In this document: positions 10,328 through 18,785 of the stretch, one piece after another
Position numbering within the stretch: position 1 is the first letter of the stretch
How the letters are laid out: every line of letters starts with the position of its first letter
Assembly: GCA_036001225.1 (NCBI GenBank)
Contig: DASYUM010000266.1
Coordinates: 1 to 26,085 of the forward strand
Reading direction: 5' to 3'
DNA: 26,085 bases
DNA from: DASYUM01 sp036001225
GTDB taxonomy: Bacteria > Methylomirabilota > Methylomirabilia > Rokubacteriales > DASRDR01
Program-made: the position numbers and the translations under genes
The notes under the pieces: model-generated
Seen by the model: the letters and a program-made list of their open reading frames with translations, nothing else
Told to the model about the DNA's origin: nothing
Databases searched by the model: none

Positions 10328-11680
10328 ATGAGGATCCGATCGTGGTGGTGTCTCGGACGAGGCTTGGGCTGGCTGGCGCTGGCCCTGGTCACGACCGCGC
10401 CCGGCGTGGCGGCCGGCTGGGGTGGCGAGCCGCTGAGCCCAGCGGCCCTCGCGGCCGATAACCGCCAGCTCGCCGCGATCCCGCAGCCCCCGCTCCCACC
10501 GCCGCTCCCGGCCGGCATCGCCGTCGAAACCCCGGACGACGCTTCCGCCGGGCTGGCACCCTCGCCGGTCGAGATGGCGACGCCCGAGCCGCCCGCTCCC
10601 CTGGTCTTCGACGATCCGATCTTCGAGGACCCGCGGGCGGAGGTAGTGGTCAGGCTCACCCCTGGCATCCCGGTCCCGTCTTATCCGATCGTCTTGAACC
10701 CGACGGTCGAGGCCCTCATCGACTACTTCACGGCGCGGGAGCGGGAGCGCTTCGGGCTGTGGATCGCGCGCTCCGGCCGCTACCTGAGCATGATTCAGCG
10801 GATCTTTCGCGAGCGGGGCCTGCCCACGGAGCTGGCCTACACGGCGATGATCGAGTCGGGCTTCTCCCCCCGCGCCGTCTCGCGGGTGGGGGCCAAGGGC
10901 CTCTGGCAGTTCATGGAGGCGACGGCGCGCCGCTATGGCCTGGTGGTGAACCGCTGGGTCGACGAGCGGCTGGATCCCGTCAAGTCCACGGTCGCAGCGG
11001 CCCGATACCTGGGCGACCTCTACGGCATGTTCGGCCACTGGTTCCTCGCCCAGGCCGCGTACAACGCCGGAGAGGCGAGGGTCGATCGCGCGATGAAGCG
11101 GGCGAAAACCAGCGATTTCTGGGCCCTCACCCAGACGCGCCACCTCCCCAACGAGACCAAGCGGTTCGTGCCCCAGATCCTGGCCGCGACCGTCATCACC
11201 CAGGCGCCCACCCGCTACGGCTTCGACGTCACCATGGAGACCCCGCTGGCGTACGACGAGGTGGCCGTGAAGCGGGTCCTGGACTTCGAGACGATCGCCG
11301 CGCTGGCCAAGGTGCCGGTCGAGGCGGTGCGCGAGCTGAACCCCGCCCTCCGCGGGGGGGTCACCCCGCCCTTCGCCAGCTACGTCCTCCGGCTGCCGGC
11401 CGGCGCCGGGGCGCGCTTCGAGGCCGAGCTCCAGGCGGCGACGCTGGCGAAGCTCGTGGTCTGGGGCCTCCACCGGATCGCCCGCAACCAGTCGCTGGCC
11501 GAGATCGCCCGCCTCTACCGGACGACGCCCCAGCGGCTGGCGGACGTGAACCAGCTTCGCGGCGGCCGGCTGCGCGGGGTGACCGAGCTGCTCGTCCCCC
11601 TGTCCAACAAGGTCGGCAAGGTCGTCGCGCCGCGCATCGCCGTTCGCGACGGCGACCGCCTCCTCAGCCGTATCCCCTGA
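10328..11680 (+). CDS. mltD: MltD-like lytic murein transglycosylase
   Basis: This protein of about 450 residues cleaves the glycan strands of peptidoglycan. After a signal sequence (WLALALVTTAPGVAAG) comes a Pro-rich linker of about 90 residues. The goose-type lysozyme-like SLT domain includes AYTAMIESGFSPRA with catalytic Glu176, GAKGLWQFMEATARRYGL, and AQAAYNAGEARVDRA. The C-terminal third contains LysM-like repeats, one clear (SLAEIARLYRTTPQRLADVN) and one weaker (FETIAALAKVPVEAVRELNP), which bind glycan. There is no lipobox, so unlike E. coli MltD it may be soluble in the periplasm. An in-frame GTG at 10277 would add 17 residues but lies before the predicted transcription start. The gene is single and converges with the cyclase gene 36 bases on. 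Confidence 0.92.
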   Translation: MRIRSWWCLGRGLGWLALALVTTAPGVAAGWGGEPLSPAALAADNRQLAAIPQPPLPPPLPAGIAVETPDDASAGLAPSPVEMATPEPPAPLVFDDPIFEDPRAEVVVRLTPGIPVPSYPIVLNPTVEALIDYFTARERERFGLWIARSGRYLSMIQRIFRERGLPTELAYTAMIESGFSPRAVSRVGAKGLWQFMEATARRYGLVVNRWVDERLDPVKSTVAAARYLGDLYGMFGHWFLAQAAYNAGEARVDRAMKRAKTSDFWALTQTRHLPNETKRFVPQILAATVITQAPTRYGFDVTMETPLAYDEVAVKRVLDFETIAALAKVPVEAVRELNPALRGGVTPPFASYVLRLPAGAGARFEAELQAATLAKLVVWGLHRIARNQSLAEIARLYRTTPQRLADVNQLRGGRLRGVTELLVPLSNKVGKVVAPRIAVRDGDRLLSRIP

Positions 11681-11702
11681 CCGGCGGCCCCCCGGCGCCG
11701 GT
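11680..11702. terminator. Hairpin between convergent genes
   Basis: ACCGGCG (11680-11686) pairs with CGCCGGT (11696-11702) around a nine-base loop. It fills most of the 36-base gap between two convergent stop codons and could stall transcription from both sides. No T run is present. Confidence 0.35.
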
Positions 11703-11716
11703 CCCCCCTCACGGTC

Positions 11717-14700
11717 TCAGCGCTCGGGTTCGATCATGGCCAGGGCCGCTTCCGCCTGGCTGAGCCAGAACGGCATCCTCAGTCCGCGCAACGCCGCGGC
11801 CGCCGCGGTCAGCTCCACGCGCGCCTCCGTCCGGCGCCCGGCCGCCGCCGCCAGGCGCCCGAGCCCGAGCCGGCTCCGCGCGGCGAGCGGGCGCATCCCG
11901 AGCGACTCGGCCCCGGCAATCGCCGCGCGGTAGGCGCGCTCCGCCTCTTCGGCGTCGGGCGGCGCGGTCTGCGCGCCGACCTCGCCCAGAAGCCGGTGTG
12001 CGTACGCCTCGTGCGCCCGCTCCTCGTGCTCTCGGGCCAGGGCGAGCGCTCGGCGGGCGAACCCTCGGGCGTCGGTGATCCGGCCGGCGAGGAGACAGGC
12101 TTCGCCCAGATGGGCGATCCGCAACGCGTGGCCGGCGCCGCGGCGCACCGTGGTCTCCGCGACGGCCGCCTCGAGGAGCGGGAGCGCCTCCGGCAGCCGG
12201 CCGGCGAGGGCGTAGGCGTAGCCGAGCGGCGAGGCGACCGCCGGGAACCAGACCGGCAGGTCGGCGCTCTGGCAGCGGCCCAGGGCGCGCTCGAGGACGT
12301 CGATGGTCAGGCGGAGGTCGCCCTGGCGCAGGAAGAGGAGCCCGAGGCCGAGGTCGGCCACGATCAGGTCGAGCGGTTCACTGGTCGCCTGCGCCCGCTG
12401 CACCGCGGTTTCGCCGTACTCGCGCCCCTCGGCGAACTCGCCCAGCTCGGCCAGACACCAGACCAGCCAGAGCCGCGAGAGAACGAGCAGGGCGGATTGG
12501 CCGGTGCCTTCGGCCACCGGCCCCTCCTCGAGGGCCGTCACGTTCGCCCGGTTGAGGTCGGCGGCCCGGCGGTAGTCGCCGAGGCGGGCGTGGAGCTGCG
12601 CCAGGTACGACCGTGTCGTGGTTTGCAGCCCGGCATCGGCCACCGCCGTCGCCAGCGTGATCGCCTCCTCCCCCGACGCGAGGGCCCGCCGGTGGTCGCC
12701 GACGGCGAGGAAGTAGTTGGTGGCGTAGGCGGCGATACGGGCGAGGCGGGGCTGGTCGCCGAGGGCGCGGGCCAGGCCTTCGGCCTCCCCCAGCCGCGCG
12801 AAGATCCGCTCGTGCTCGCCGAGAGCGAAGAGGACGCTTCGGAGGTCGAGCCGGACGTCGATGGCCTCGGCGACCGTCGCGGGCGTCTCGGGGAGCTGGG
12901 CCAGCGCCGTCAGCGCCTGGTCGAAGCACGCCGCCGCTTCCCGGTAGGCCGAGCGGGCCGTCGCCTTGGTGCCGGCCTGCCGCAGGTAGTGGACCGCCTT
13001 GGGCCAGACCTGGCCGTGGAAGGCGTGGTGGGCGAGCCGCTCGACGTGCTCGCCGAGGCGGTCGCGCGTCTCGATGGCCTCCACGATCGCCGCGTGCAGC
13101 GCCTGCCGGCGCGTCTGGAGGAGGCCCTGATAGGCGACGTCCTGGGTGAGCACGTGGGTGAAGCTGTACTCGAGCGCGGGGAAGAGGCTGGCCTCGTAGA
13201 GGAACTCCGCCGCCGTGAGCGCGCGAAGGCCCCCCCGGAGTGCCGCCTCCGGCAGCTCGGCGATGGCGGCCAGCAGCGCGAACGGCACGTCCTTGCCGAT
13301 CACGGCGGCGGTCTGGAGGAGCTGCTTGTCCTCGGCCGCGAGCCGGTCGATGCGGGCAGCCAGGATCGCTTGCACGGTGGCCGGGACCTGGATGTTCGGC
13401 AGCGGCGCGACCCGGCGATACGCGCCCCGACTCCCGGCCAGGGCCTCGGTCTCGGCCAGCGCCCGGACGCTCTCCTCGAGGAAGAACGGGTTGCCCTCCG
13501 TCCGCGCCACCAGCATCGGCTTCAGCTCGGTCAGGCTCGCGTCGTCGCCGAGCAGGTCCTCGAGCAGGGCGTCGGCGCTCCCCGGCGGCAGTGGCTCGAG
13601 TCGGAGCTGGGTGTAGCCGCCTTTCCCGCCCCAGCCGTGACGATACTCGGGCCGGTAGTTGACGAGGAGGAGGAGCCGGGCCGCCGGGAGGCTCTCCACC
13701 AGGCTGTCGAGGAACGTCTGGCTCTCGGCATCGAGCCAGTGGAGATCTTCCAGCACCAGCACCACCGGCTGGACCCGGCCCTCCCGGAGGAGCAGGCGGC
13801 GGCACGCCTCCAGCGTCCGCCGACGGCGCTCGGCGGGTTCCAGCCGCTGCCACGCCGCGTCGGCCAGCGGAACGTCGAGCAGGGAGAGGAGGGCGGGCAG
13901 GGCCGGCTCCAATGCGCGGTCGAGCGCGAGCAGCCGGCCCGTGATCTTCTCGCGCACCGCGCGCGCGTCGTCGCGGGCGTCGAGGCCGAAGTAACCCCGC
14001 AGCAGCTCGACCACGGGCAGGTACGGCGTGGCCCGGCCGTAGGAGACCGCGCTGGCGGCGAGAACGAGCCAGTCCCGGACGCCGGGCGAGCGCGTGAACT
14101 CCCAGATCAAGCGCGACTTGCCGACCCCGGGCTCGCCGACGATCGCCACCAGCTGCCCGTGTCCCGCCTCCGCGCGGGCCAGTGCCTCGCCCAGCCGCTC
14201 GACCTCGCGCTGCCGGCCCACGAACCGGGTGAGCCCGCGGGCGGTGGCCACGCCCAGTCGGGTCCGCGCGCCGGCGGCGCCCGTGAGCTCGAAGACCTCG
14301 ACCGGCTCGGCGAGCCCGCGGACCGGGATCGGTCCCAGCGCGGCCAGCTCGAGGAACCCCTCGGCCAGCCTGGCGGTGGCCGCGGTGAGTCGGATCGTTC
14401 CCGGCGCGGCGAGCTGCTCCATCCGAGCCGCCAGGTGGGTCGTCTGGCCGACCGCCGAGTAGTCCATCCGGAGGTCGCTGCCGATGGCGCGGACCACGAC
14501 TTCGCCCGAGTTGAGCCCGACGCGCGCCTGGAGCTCGACGCCGCGGGTGCGTCGCAGCTCCTCCGCGTAGCGGCGCATGGCGTCCTGCATGGCGAGAGCG
14601 GCGTAGCCGGCACGGATCGCGTGGTCCTCGTGGGCCAGCGGCGCGCCGAAGAGCGCCATGATGCCGTCGCCCAGCACCTGGTTCACCGTGCCCTCGTAGC

Positions 14701-15070
14701 GATGGACGGCTTCCATCATGGCGTGGAGCGCGGGGTCGAGGAGCTTGCGAGCCTCTTCGGGATCGCGGCCGTCGAGTAGCTCGAGGGAGCCCCGGATGTC
14801 GGCGAAGAGGACCGTGACTTGCTTGCGCTCCCCTTCGAGGGCGCTGCGCGAGGTGAGGATCTGCTGCGCGAGGTGGGCGGGGGTGTAGCTTCCGGGCTCG
14901 GGGCTCGGGCGAGGGCTGGGGGCGAGCGGGCTCCCGCACCGCTTGCAGAAGCGGGCGCCGAGGCGATTGGCGTCACCGCAGGCTGGGCACGAGGCCTCCA
15001 GCCGGGCGCCGCACTCGTCACAGAAGACCGCATCCGCCGCGTTGGGGCGGCGGCAGCTCGGACACTCCAC
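11717..15070 (-). CDS. Zinc-ribbon / class III nucleotide cyclase / AAA ATPase / TPR protein
   Basis: This 1117-residue multidomain regulator has four parts. Residues 1-46 form a double zinc ribbon (C3, C6, C17, C20; C28, C31, C42, C45). Residues 84-262 are a class III cyclase domain with metal-binding Asp in FADI (D91) and LGDG (D135). Residues 283-530 are a STAND/AAA-type ATPase domain, Walker A GEPGVGKS at 312-319 and Walker B VVLVLED at 436-442. The remaining 500 or so residues are TPR-like helical repeats. The substrate-selecting Lys is replaced by Gln131, and the transition-state Asn by His212 in TTHLAARM (Arg216 kept), so cyclase activity is uncertain. It starts at GTG 15070; an in-frame TGA upstream excludes a longer N-terminus. 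It lies downstream of the DUF4242 gene. Confidence 0.9.
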   Translation of the reverse strand: MECPSCRRPNAADAVFCDECGARLEASCPACGDANRLGARFCKRCGSPLAPSPRPSPEPGSYTPAHLAQQILTSRSALEGERKQVTVLFADIRGSLELLDGRDPEEARKLLDPALHAMMEAVHRYEGTVNQVLGDGIMALFGAPLAHEDHAIRAGYAALAMQDAMRRYAEELRRTRGVELQARVGLNSGEVVVRAIGSDLRMDYSAVGQTTHLAARMEQLAAPGTIRLTAATARLAEGFLELAALGPIPVRGLAEPVEVFELTGAAGARTRLGVATARGLTRFVGRQREVERLGEALARAEAGHGQLVAIVGEPGVGKSRLIWEFTRSPGVRDWLVLAASAVSYGRATPYLPVVELLRGYFGLDARDDARAVREKITGRLLALDRALEPALPALLSLLDVPLADAAWQRLEPAERRRRTLEACRRLLLREGRVQPVVLVLEDLHWLDAESQTFLDSLVESLPAARLLLLVNYRPEYRHGWGGKGGYTQLRLEPLPPGSADALLEDLLGDDASLTELKPMLVARTEGNPFFLEESVRALAETEALAGSRGAYRRVAPLPNIQVPATVQAILAARIDRLAAEDKQLLQTAAVIGKDVPFALLAAIAELPEAALRGGLRALTAAEFLYEASLFPALEYSFTHVLTQDVAYQGLLQTRRQALHAAIVEAIETRDRLGEHVERLAHHAFHGQVWPKAVHYLRQAGTKATARSAYREAAACFDQALTALAQLPETPATVAEAIDVRLDLRSVLFALGEHERIFARLGEAEGLARALGDQPRLARIAAYATNYFLAVGDHRRALASGEEAITLATAVADAGLQTTTRSYLAQLHARLGDYRRAADLNRANVTALEEGPVAEGTGQSALLVLSRLWLVWCLAELGEFAEGREYGETAVQRAQATSEPLDLIVADLGLGLLFLRQGDLRLTIDVLERALGRCQSADLPVWFPAVASPLGYAYALAGRLPEALPLLEAAVAETTVRRGAGHALRIAHLGEACLLAGRITDARGFARRALALAREHEERAHEAYAHRLLGEVGAQTAPPDAEEAERAYRAAIAGAESLGMRPLAARSRLGLGRLAAAAGRRTEARVELTAAAAALRGLRMPFWLSQAEAALAMIEPER

Positions 15071-15109
15071 GGGGGCGGGGGTCCAGGCCGGCCGGGACCC
15101 GGCGCGGCG

Positions 15110-15373
15110 TCAGGGCGTGAGGTCCAGGGCCTCGACGATCCGCGAGAAGGGGATCTTCGCCGTCTCGTTCAGCTCCTTGACGAAGCCGGGGTTGGGCGCC
15201 TCGAAGAGGCACATGCAGCGCGCCTCGCCAGGGACGAACGTGCTGCGGATGTAGCGGACGGGTTTGCCCTGGGCGGTGAAGCGCTGGCCGGTCTCGATCG
15301 CGGCCCGCTGGGCTGCCGCCAGCTGGTCCATCGTGATGCCCTTGAGATCGCGCTCGACCATGTAAACGGCCAT
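15110..15373 (-). CDS. DUF4242 domain protein
   Basis: This small protein of 87 residues is a DUF4242 domain (ferredoxin-like alpha/beta fold). It has the N-terminal VYMVERDLKGITMDQL, a central VRYIRSTFVPGEARCMCLFE with two cysteines, and a C-terminal KIPFSRIVEALDL. Some homologues bind nickel, but function is unsettled. The start is the ATG at 15373, preceded by AAGGAGGT; a second in-frame ATG at 15391 lies upstream of that site and is unlikely. The stop is 39 bases before the start of the large cyclase protein on the same strand, so the two may be cotranscribed. It is divergent from the MoaD-like gene. Confidence 0.85.
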   Translation of the reverse strand: MAVYMVERDLKGITMDQLAAAQRAAIETGQRFTAQGKPVRYIRSTFVPGEARCMCLFEAPNPGFVKELNETAKIPFSRIVEALDLTP

Positions 15374-15377
15374 GGGG

Positions 15378-15385
15378 ACCTCCTT
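15378..15385 (-). promoter_or_regulatory. Ribosome binding site that sets the DUF4242 start
   Basis: Read on the minus strand the sequence is AAGGAGGT, ending five bases before the ATG at 15373. It lies downstream of the alternative ATG at 15391 and so argues against it. Confidence 0.8.
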
Positions 15386-15437
15386 CGCCATGTCTCACCG
15401 GTAGGCTATCAGGCCGGTGTGCGCCAGGCAACCCGGT

Positions 15438-15466
15438 TTGACAGACCGCGAGCGGCCCCCGATAAT
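15438..15466 (+). promoter_or_regulatory. Near-consensus sigma-70 promoter for the MoaD-E1-TRAP block
   Basis: TTGACA (15438-15443) and GATAAT (15461-15466) are separated by exactly 17 bases, matching 11 of 12 consensus positions. Transcription should start near 15473, about 24 bases before the GTG at 15497. It is the best promoter match in the window. Confidence 0.8.
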
Positions 15467-15496
15467 GCGCCTACGTCGCCACCCCAGGCCTCACCC

Positions 15497-15736
15497 GTGA
15501 AGATCGAGGTGCGCCTCTTTGCCAACCTCGCGGCGTATCTGCCCCCCGGCGCCCGGCGGGACGCGGCCACCGTCGAGGTTCCCGATGCGGCCACCGTCGC
15601 CGACGTCGCGCGGTGGCTTCAGATTCCCGACGACCTGCCGCGCCTCGTGCTCGTGAACGGCCGCGACGCGACCGCCGACCAGCCGCTCGTCCCCGGCGAC
15701 GTCGTCACGCTCTACCCGCCGCTCGCGGGCGGCTGA
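15497..15736 (+). CDS. MoaD/ThiS-like ubiquitin-fold sulfur carrier protein
   Basis: This 79-residue protein ends in PPLAGG. The C-terminal Gly-Gly is the feature of MoaD, ThiS and related sulfur carriers that become adenylated and thiocarboxylated. The N-terminal VKIEVRLFANLAAYLPPG and the LVLVNGRDATADQPLVPGD block fit the beta-grasp fold. MoaD supplies sulfur for molybdopterin, ThiS for thiamin. No MoaE, ThiG or E1-like activating enzyme is present in the window, so its pathway is open. The start is GTG 15497, chosen because it begins the conserved beta strand and follows the promoter. The next gene starts 10 bases after its stop, so a link with the TPP-dependent dehydrogenase is implied by position only. 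Confidence 0.85.
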   Translation: MKIEVRLFANLAAYLPPGARRDAATVEVPDAATVADVARWLQIPDDLPRLVLVNGRDATADQPLVPGDVVTLYPPLAGG

Positions 15737-15746
15737 GGCATCCGGC

Positions 15747-16718
15747 GTGGACGAGCCGCGCCTGGCCGCCGACCTCTACCGCACGGTGCTGCGCATCCGG
15801 CGCGCCGAGGAGCGGATCCGTGACCTCTATGCCGCCGGGCGGATGCCGGGCTTCATCCACCTGTCCCTCGGCCAGGAAGGGGTCGCCGGCGGCGTCGGCG
15901 CCGCGCTCCGGCCCGACGACTTCGTCACCAGCACCCACCGCGGCCACGGCCATTACCTGGCCAAGGGCGGCTCCCTCCGCCGGCTGATCGCCGAGCTGTA
16001 CGGAAAGGCGACCGGGTGCTGCCGGGGCAAGGGCGGCTCGATGCACATCGCCGACGTCGCCGCCGGGTACCTGGGGGCCAACGGCGTCCTGACCGCCGGG
16101 CTGCCGCTGGCCTGCGGGGTAGGGCTCTCGGCCAAGTTGCGGAGGACCGACCAGGTCTGCGTGGCCTTCTTCGGCGATGGCGCCGCCAATCGCGGCCCGT
16201 TCCACGAAGCGGTCAACCTGGCCGCGGTCTGGCGCCTGCCGGTCGTCTTCGTCTGCGAGAACAACGGGTGGGCTTCGACCACCGCCTTCGCGGCCGCGAC
16301 CGCCGGCGGCTCGATCGTGGCCCGGGCGTCGGGCTACGGGATCCCGGGCCTCACGGTGGACGGAAACGATGCCCTGGCCGTCCACGGAGCGACGGCGGCC
16401 GCGGTGACGCGGGCCCGCGCCGGCGATGGGCCGAGCCTCCTCGAGGCGCGGACGATCCGGTGGCAGGGGCACTTCGAGGGCGATCCCCAGGGTTACCGCG
16501 ACAAGACCGAGGTCGCCGAGGGGCGGCGCTCGGACCCGCTGGTCCGGCTGGCCGACCGCCTCCGCGCGCTCGGCATCTGGGACGAGCGGTGGGCCAAGGA
16601 AACCGAAGAGGCGACTCTCGCCGAGCTGGACGAGGCCGTCGCCTTCGCCGAGGCCAGCCCCGACCCGCTGCCCGGCGACGCGCTGGGCGACCTCTTCGTC
16701 AGACCGATCGGCGACTGA
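15747..16718 (+). CDS. TPP-dependent dehydrogenase E1 component, alpha subunit
   Basis: This 323-residue alpha subunit of a pyruvate/acetoin/branched-chain 2-oxoacid dehydrogenase complex contains the thiamin diphosphate-Mg motif starting GDGAANRG at 143-150 and ending ENN at 171-173. It also has the cofactor-loop stretch THRGHGHYLAKGG and CCRGKGGSMHIAD. E1 decarboxylates the keto substrate and passes the acyl or hydroxyalkyl group to lipoyl-E2. Its length and sequence style resemble acetoin dehydrogenase AcoA and bacterial PdhA; the substrate is not decidable. It starts at GTG 15747, with GAGG about eight bases upstream. The beta subunit follows after 7 bases. No E2 or E3 gene is in the window. 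Confidence 0.93.
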   Translation: MDEPRLAADLYRTVLRIRRAEERIRDLYAAGRMPGFIHLSLGQEGVAGGVGAALRPDDFVTSTHRGHGHYLAKGGSLRRLIAELYGKATGCCRGKGGSMHIADVAAGYLGANGVLTAGLPLACGVGLSAKLRRTDQVCVAFFGDGAANRGPFHEAVNLAAVWRLPVVFVCENNGWASTTAFAAATAGGSIVARASGYGIPGLTVDGNDALAVHGATAAAVTRARAGDGPSLLEARTIRWQGHFEGDPQGYRDKTEVAEGRRSDPLVRLADRLRALGIWDERWAKETEEATLAELDEAVAFAEASPDPLPGDALGDLFVRPIGD

Positions 16719-16725
16719 GCCCGCC

Positions 16726-17706
16726 ATGCCCGAGCTGACCTATGGCGACGCCCTCAACGCCGCGCTCCGCGAGGAGATGGCCCGCGACGAGCGCGTGTAC
16801 CTGATCGGCGAGGACATCGGGGCCGGCGTTCCCTTCGGCGTGACCAAGGGGCTCCGCGAGGCCTTCGGCGCCGAGCGCGTCCTCGACGCGCCGATCTCGG
16901 AGGCCGCCATCGTCGGCTCGGCGGTGGGGGCGGCCATGACCGGGATGCGGCCGGTGGTGGACATGCACTTCGCCGACTTCGTCACCTGCGCCATGGACGA
17001 GGTCGTGAACCAGCTCGCCAAGAGCCGCTACATGTTCGGGGGGCAGTGCGGGTTCCCGCTGACGCTGCGCATGCCGTACGGGATCGGCAAGTCGGCCGGC
17101 GGCCATCACTCGAACTCGGTGGAGGCGTGGTTCCTCAACACGCCCGGCCTCAAGCTCTGCCTGCCCTCGACGCCGGCGGACGCCAAGGGGCTCCTCAAGA
17201 CGGCGATCCGGGACGACGATCCCGTCCTCGTGTTCGAGCAGCGAAGCCTCTACCGGGTGACCGGCCCGGTGCCCGAGGGCGAGCACCTGATCCCGCTGGG
17301 GCGGGCCGACGTCAAGCGACCCGGGCGCGACGTGACCGTCATCGCCACCGCCCGCATGGTCCAGGTGGCCCTCGAGGCGGCCGACGCCCTGGCCGCCGAG
17401 GGGATCGCCATCGAGGTCGTCGATCCCCGAAGCCTGGTGCCGCTCGATGTCGAGACCCTGGCCGCCTCCGTGGCCCGCACCCACCGGGTCGTCATCGTCG
17501 AGGAGGGGCCGCTCACCGGGGGGGTGGGCGGCCACCTCGCCTGGGTCGTCATGGAGGCAGCCTTCGACGAGCTGGACGCGCCACTCGCCCGGGTGGCCGC
17601 GGCTGACGTCCCGGTGCCGTTCGCCCCAATCCTGGAAGCCGCGGTCAGCCCCCAGGTCTCCGGCATCGTGGCCGCCGTCCGCCGGACGCTCGGCCTGGCC
17701 GCCTGA
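16726..17706 (+). CDS. TPP-dependent dehydrogenase E1 component, beta subunit
   Basis: This 326-residue beta subunit pairs with the preceding alpha subunit. N-terminal pyrimidine-binding half: GEDIGAGVPFGVTKGL, then APISEAAIVGSAVGAA with the Glu that activates thiamin diphosphate, then HFADFVTCAMDEVVNQ. C-terminal transketolase-C half: VTVIATARMVQVALEAADAL, VDPRSLVPLD and VIVEEGPLTGGVGGHL. ATG at 16726, seven bases after the alpha stop, is the only sensible start; the frame is open upstream only as a shadow. It is followed after 23 bases by the TRAP binding protein gene, which has its own strong ribosome binding site. Confidence 0.94.
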   Translation: MPELTYGDALNAALREEMARDERVYLIGEDIGAGVPFGVTKGLREAFGAERVLDAPISEAAIVGSAVGAAMTGMRPVVDMHFADFVTCAMDEVVNQLAKSRYMFGGQCGFPLTLRMPYGIGKSAGGHHSNSVEAWFLNTPGLKLCLPSTPADAKGLLKTAIRDDDPVLVFEQRSLYRVTGPVPEGEHLIPLGRADVKRPGRDVTVIATARMVQVALEAADALAAEGIAIEVVDPRSLVPLDVETLAASVARTHRVVIVEEGPLTGGVGGHLAWVVMEAAFDELDAPLARVAAADVPVPFAPILEAAVSPQVSGIVAAVRRTLGLAA

Positions 17707-17714
17707 TTCCCAAC

Positions 17715-17722
17715 AAGGAGGT
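17715..17722 (+). promoter_or_regulatory. Strong ribosome binding site of dctP
   Basis: AAGGAGGT lies seven bases before the ATG. It is much better than the sites of the neighbouring permease genes, consistent with the higher amounts of binding protein needed by such importers. Confidence 0.8.
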
Positions 17723-17729
17723 CTTCGCC

Positions 17730-18767
17730 ATGCCACGCTCGCTCCCCGCCGCCGTCGCCGGCGCCCTGCTGCTGACCGCCGTCGGGCTCGCGGTCGCTCC
17801 GCCGCCGCCGGCCGGGGCCGCCTACAAGCCCGAATTCAAGATGTCCCTGGTCGTCAACGACCAGAGCCCGTGGGGGCAGGCGGCGATCCGCTTCGCGGAC
17901 TTGGTCAAGGAGCGGACCCAGGGCCGCATCAGCGTGAAGAACTACTTCGCCGGCCAGCTCTTCGCCGGCAAGCAGACCAACGAGTTCCTGCTCCTCAACC
18001 AGGGCGTGGCCGACTTCGCCATGGGCTCGACGATCAACTGGTCGCCCCAGGTCAAGGAGCTGAACCTCTTCGCCCTGCCGTTTCTCTTTCCGGGCTACAA
18101 GGCCCTCGATGCCGTGGAAGCCGGTGAGCCGGGCCAGCGGCTGTTCAAGCTGGTCGAGGACAAGGGCGTCATCCCGATCGCCTGGGGCGAGAACGGCTTC
18201 CGGGAGCTGACCAACAGCAAGCGCCCGGTCAAGCGGCCGGAGGACCTGCAGGGGCTGAAGGTCCGGGTGGTCGGCTCGCCGATCTTCATCGAGATCTTCC
18301 GGGCCCTCGGCGCCAACCCGGTCAACATGAACTGGGGCGAGGCCCAGACCGCCTTCCAGCAGGGCACGGTGGACGGCCAGGAGAACCCGATCGCGTCGGT
18401 CATCATTCCCTACAAGCTCTGGCAGGTCCACAAGCACATCACCTTCTGGCACTACGCCATCGACCCGGTGATCCTGGCGGTCAGCGCCGAGACCTGGAAG
18501 GGCTTGAGCCCCGAGGACCGGGACACCGTGCGCAAGACCGGCGACGAGGTCATGGCGTGGGAGAAGAAGGCGGCGCGGGAAGGCCTGGAGGGCGCGATGA
18601 GCGCCTTCGACACGCTGAAGAAGAACGGCATGGAGATCGTCCAGCCCACCCCCGAGCAGCTCAAGGCCTTCCGGGAAAAGACCCGCCCGGTCTACGACAA
18701 GTGGACGCAGGAGGTCGGGGTCGAGCTGGTCCGCGCGGCGGAGAAGATCGTCGAGGCCAACAAGTAG
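17730..18767 (+). CDS. dctP: TRAP transporter substrate-binding protein (DctP family)
   Basis: This 345-residue periplasmic receptor of a tripartite ATP-independent transporter has a signal peptide covering about residues 1-30 (AVAGALLLTAVGLAVAPPPPAGAA). The mature domain shows the family core. VKNYFAGQLFAGKQTNEFLL lies in the first lobe, and LQGLKVRVVGSPIFIEIFRA contains the Arg that pairs with the substrate carboxylate. NWGEAQTAFQQGTVDGQENP is the downstream hinge motif. It delivers an organic anion to the DctQM permease encoded next. The ligand is unknown; carboxylates or keto acids are usual and would fit the E1 genes upstream. Similar proteins are abundant in soil lineages. Confidence 0.95.
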   Translation: MPRSLPAAVAGALLLTAVGLAVAPPPPAGAAYKPEFKMSLVVNDQSPWGQAAIRFADLVKERTQGRISVKNYFAGQLFAGKQTNEFLLLNQGVADFAMGSTINWSPQVKELNLFALPFLFPGYKALDAVEAGEPGQRLFKLVEDKGVIPIAWGENGFRELTNSKRPVKRPEDLQGLKVRVVGSPIFIEIFRALGANPVNMNWGEAQTAFQQGTVDGQENPIASVIIPYKLWQVHKHITFWHYAIDPVILAVSAETWKGLSPEDRDTVRKTGDEVMAWEKKAAREGLEGAMSAFDTLKKNGMEIVQPTPEQLKAFREKTRPVYDKWTQEVGVELVRAAEKIVEANK

Positions 18768-18785
18768 CCCGCCGGCCGCCAGGGA

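Noticed and set aside
11996..14779. A 927-codon plus-strand frame opposite the cyclase/AAA/TPR gene, and an 853-codon second minus frame over the same DNA
   Set aside because: Both lack recognisable motifs, while the third frame shows zinc ribbon, cyclase and Walker motifs in order.
15110..15112. Possible UGA recoding, because the DUF4242 TGA is in frame with the large cyclase gene
   Set aside because: The intervening 13 codons are low-complexity Pro/Arg/Gly, and the zinc ribbon begins a normal N-terminus at the GTG. No selenocysteine context is apparent, and DUF4242 is complete at its stop.
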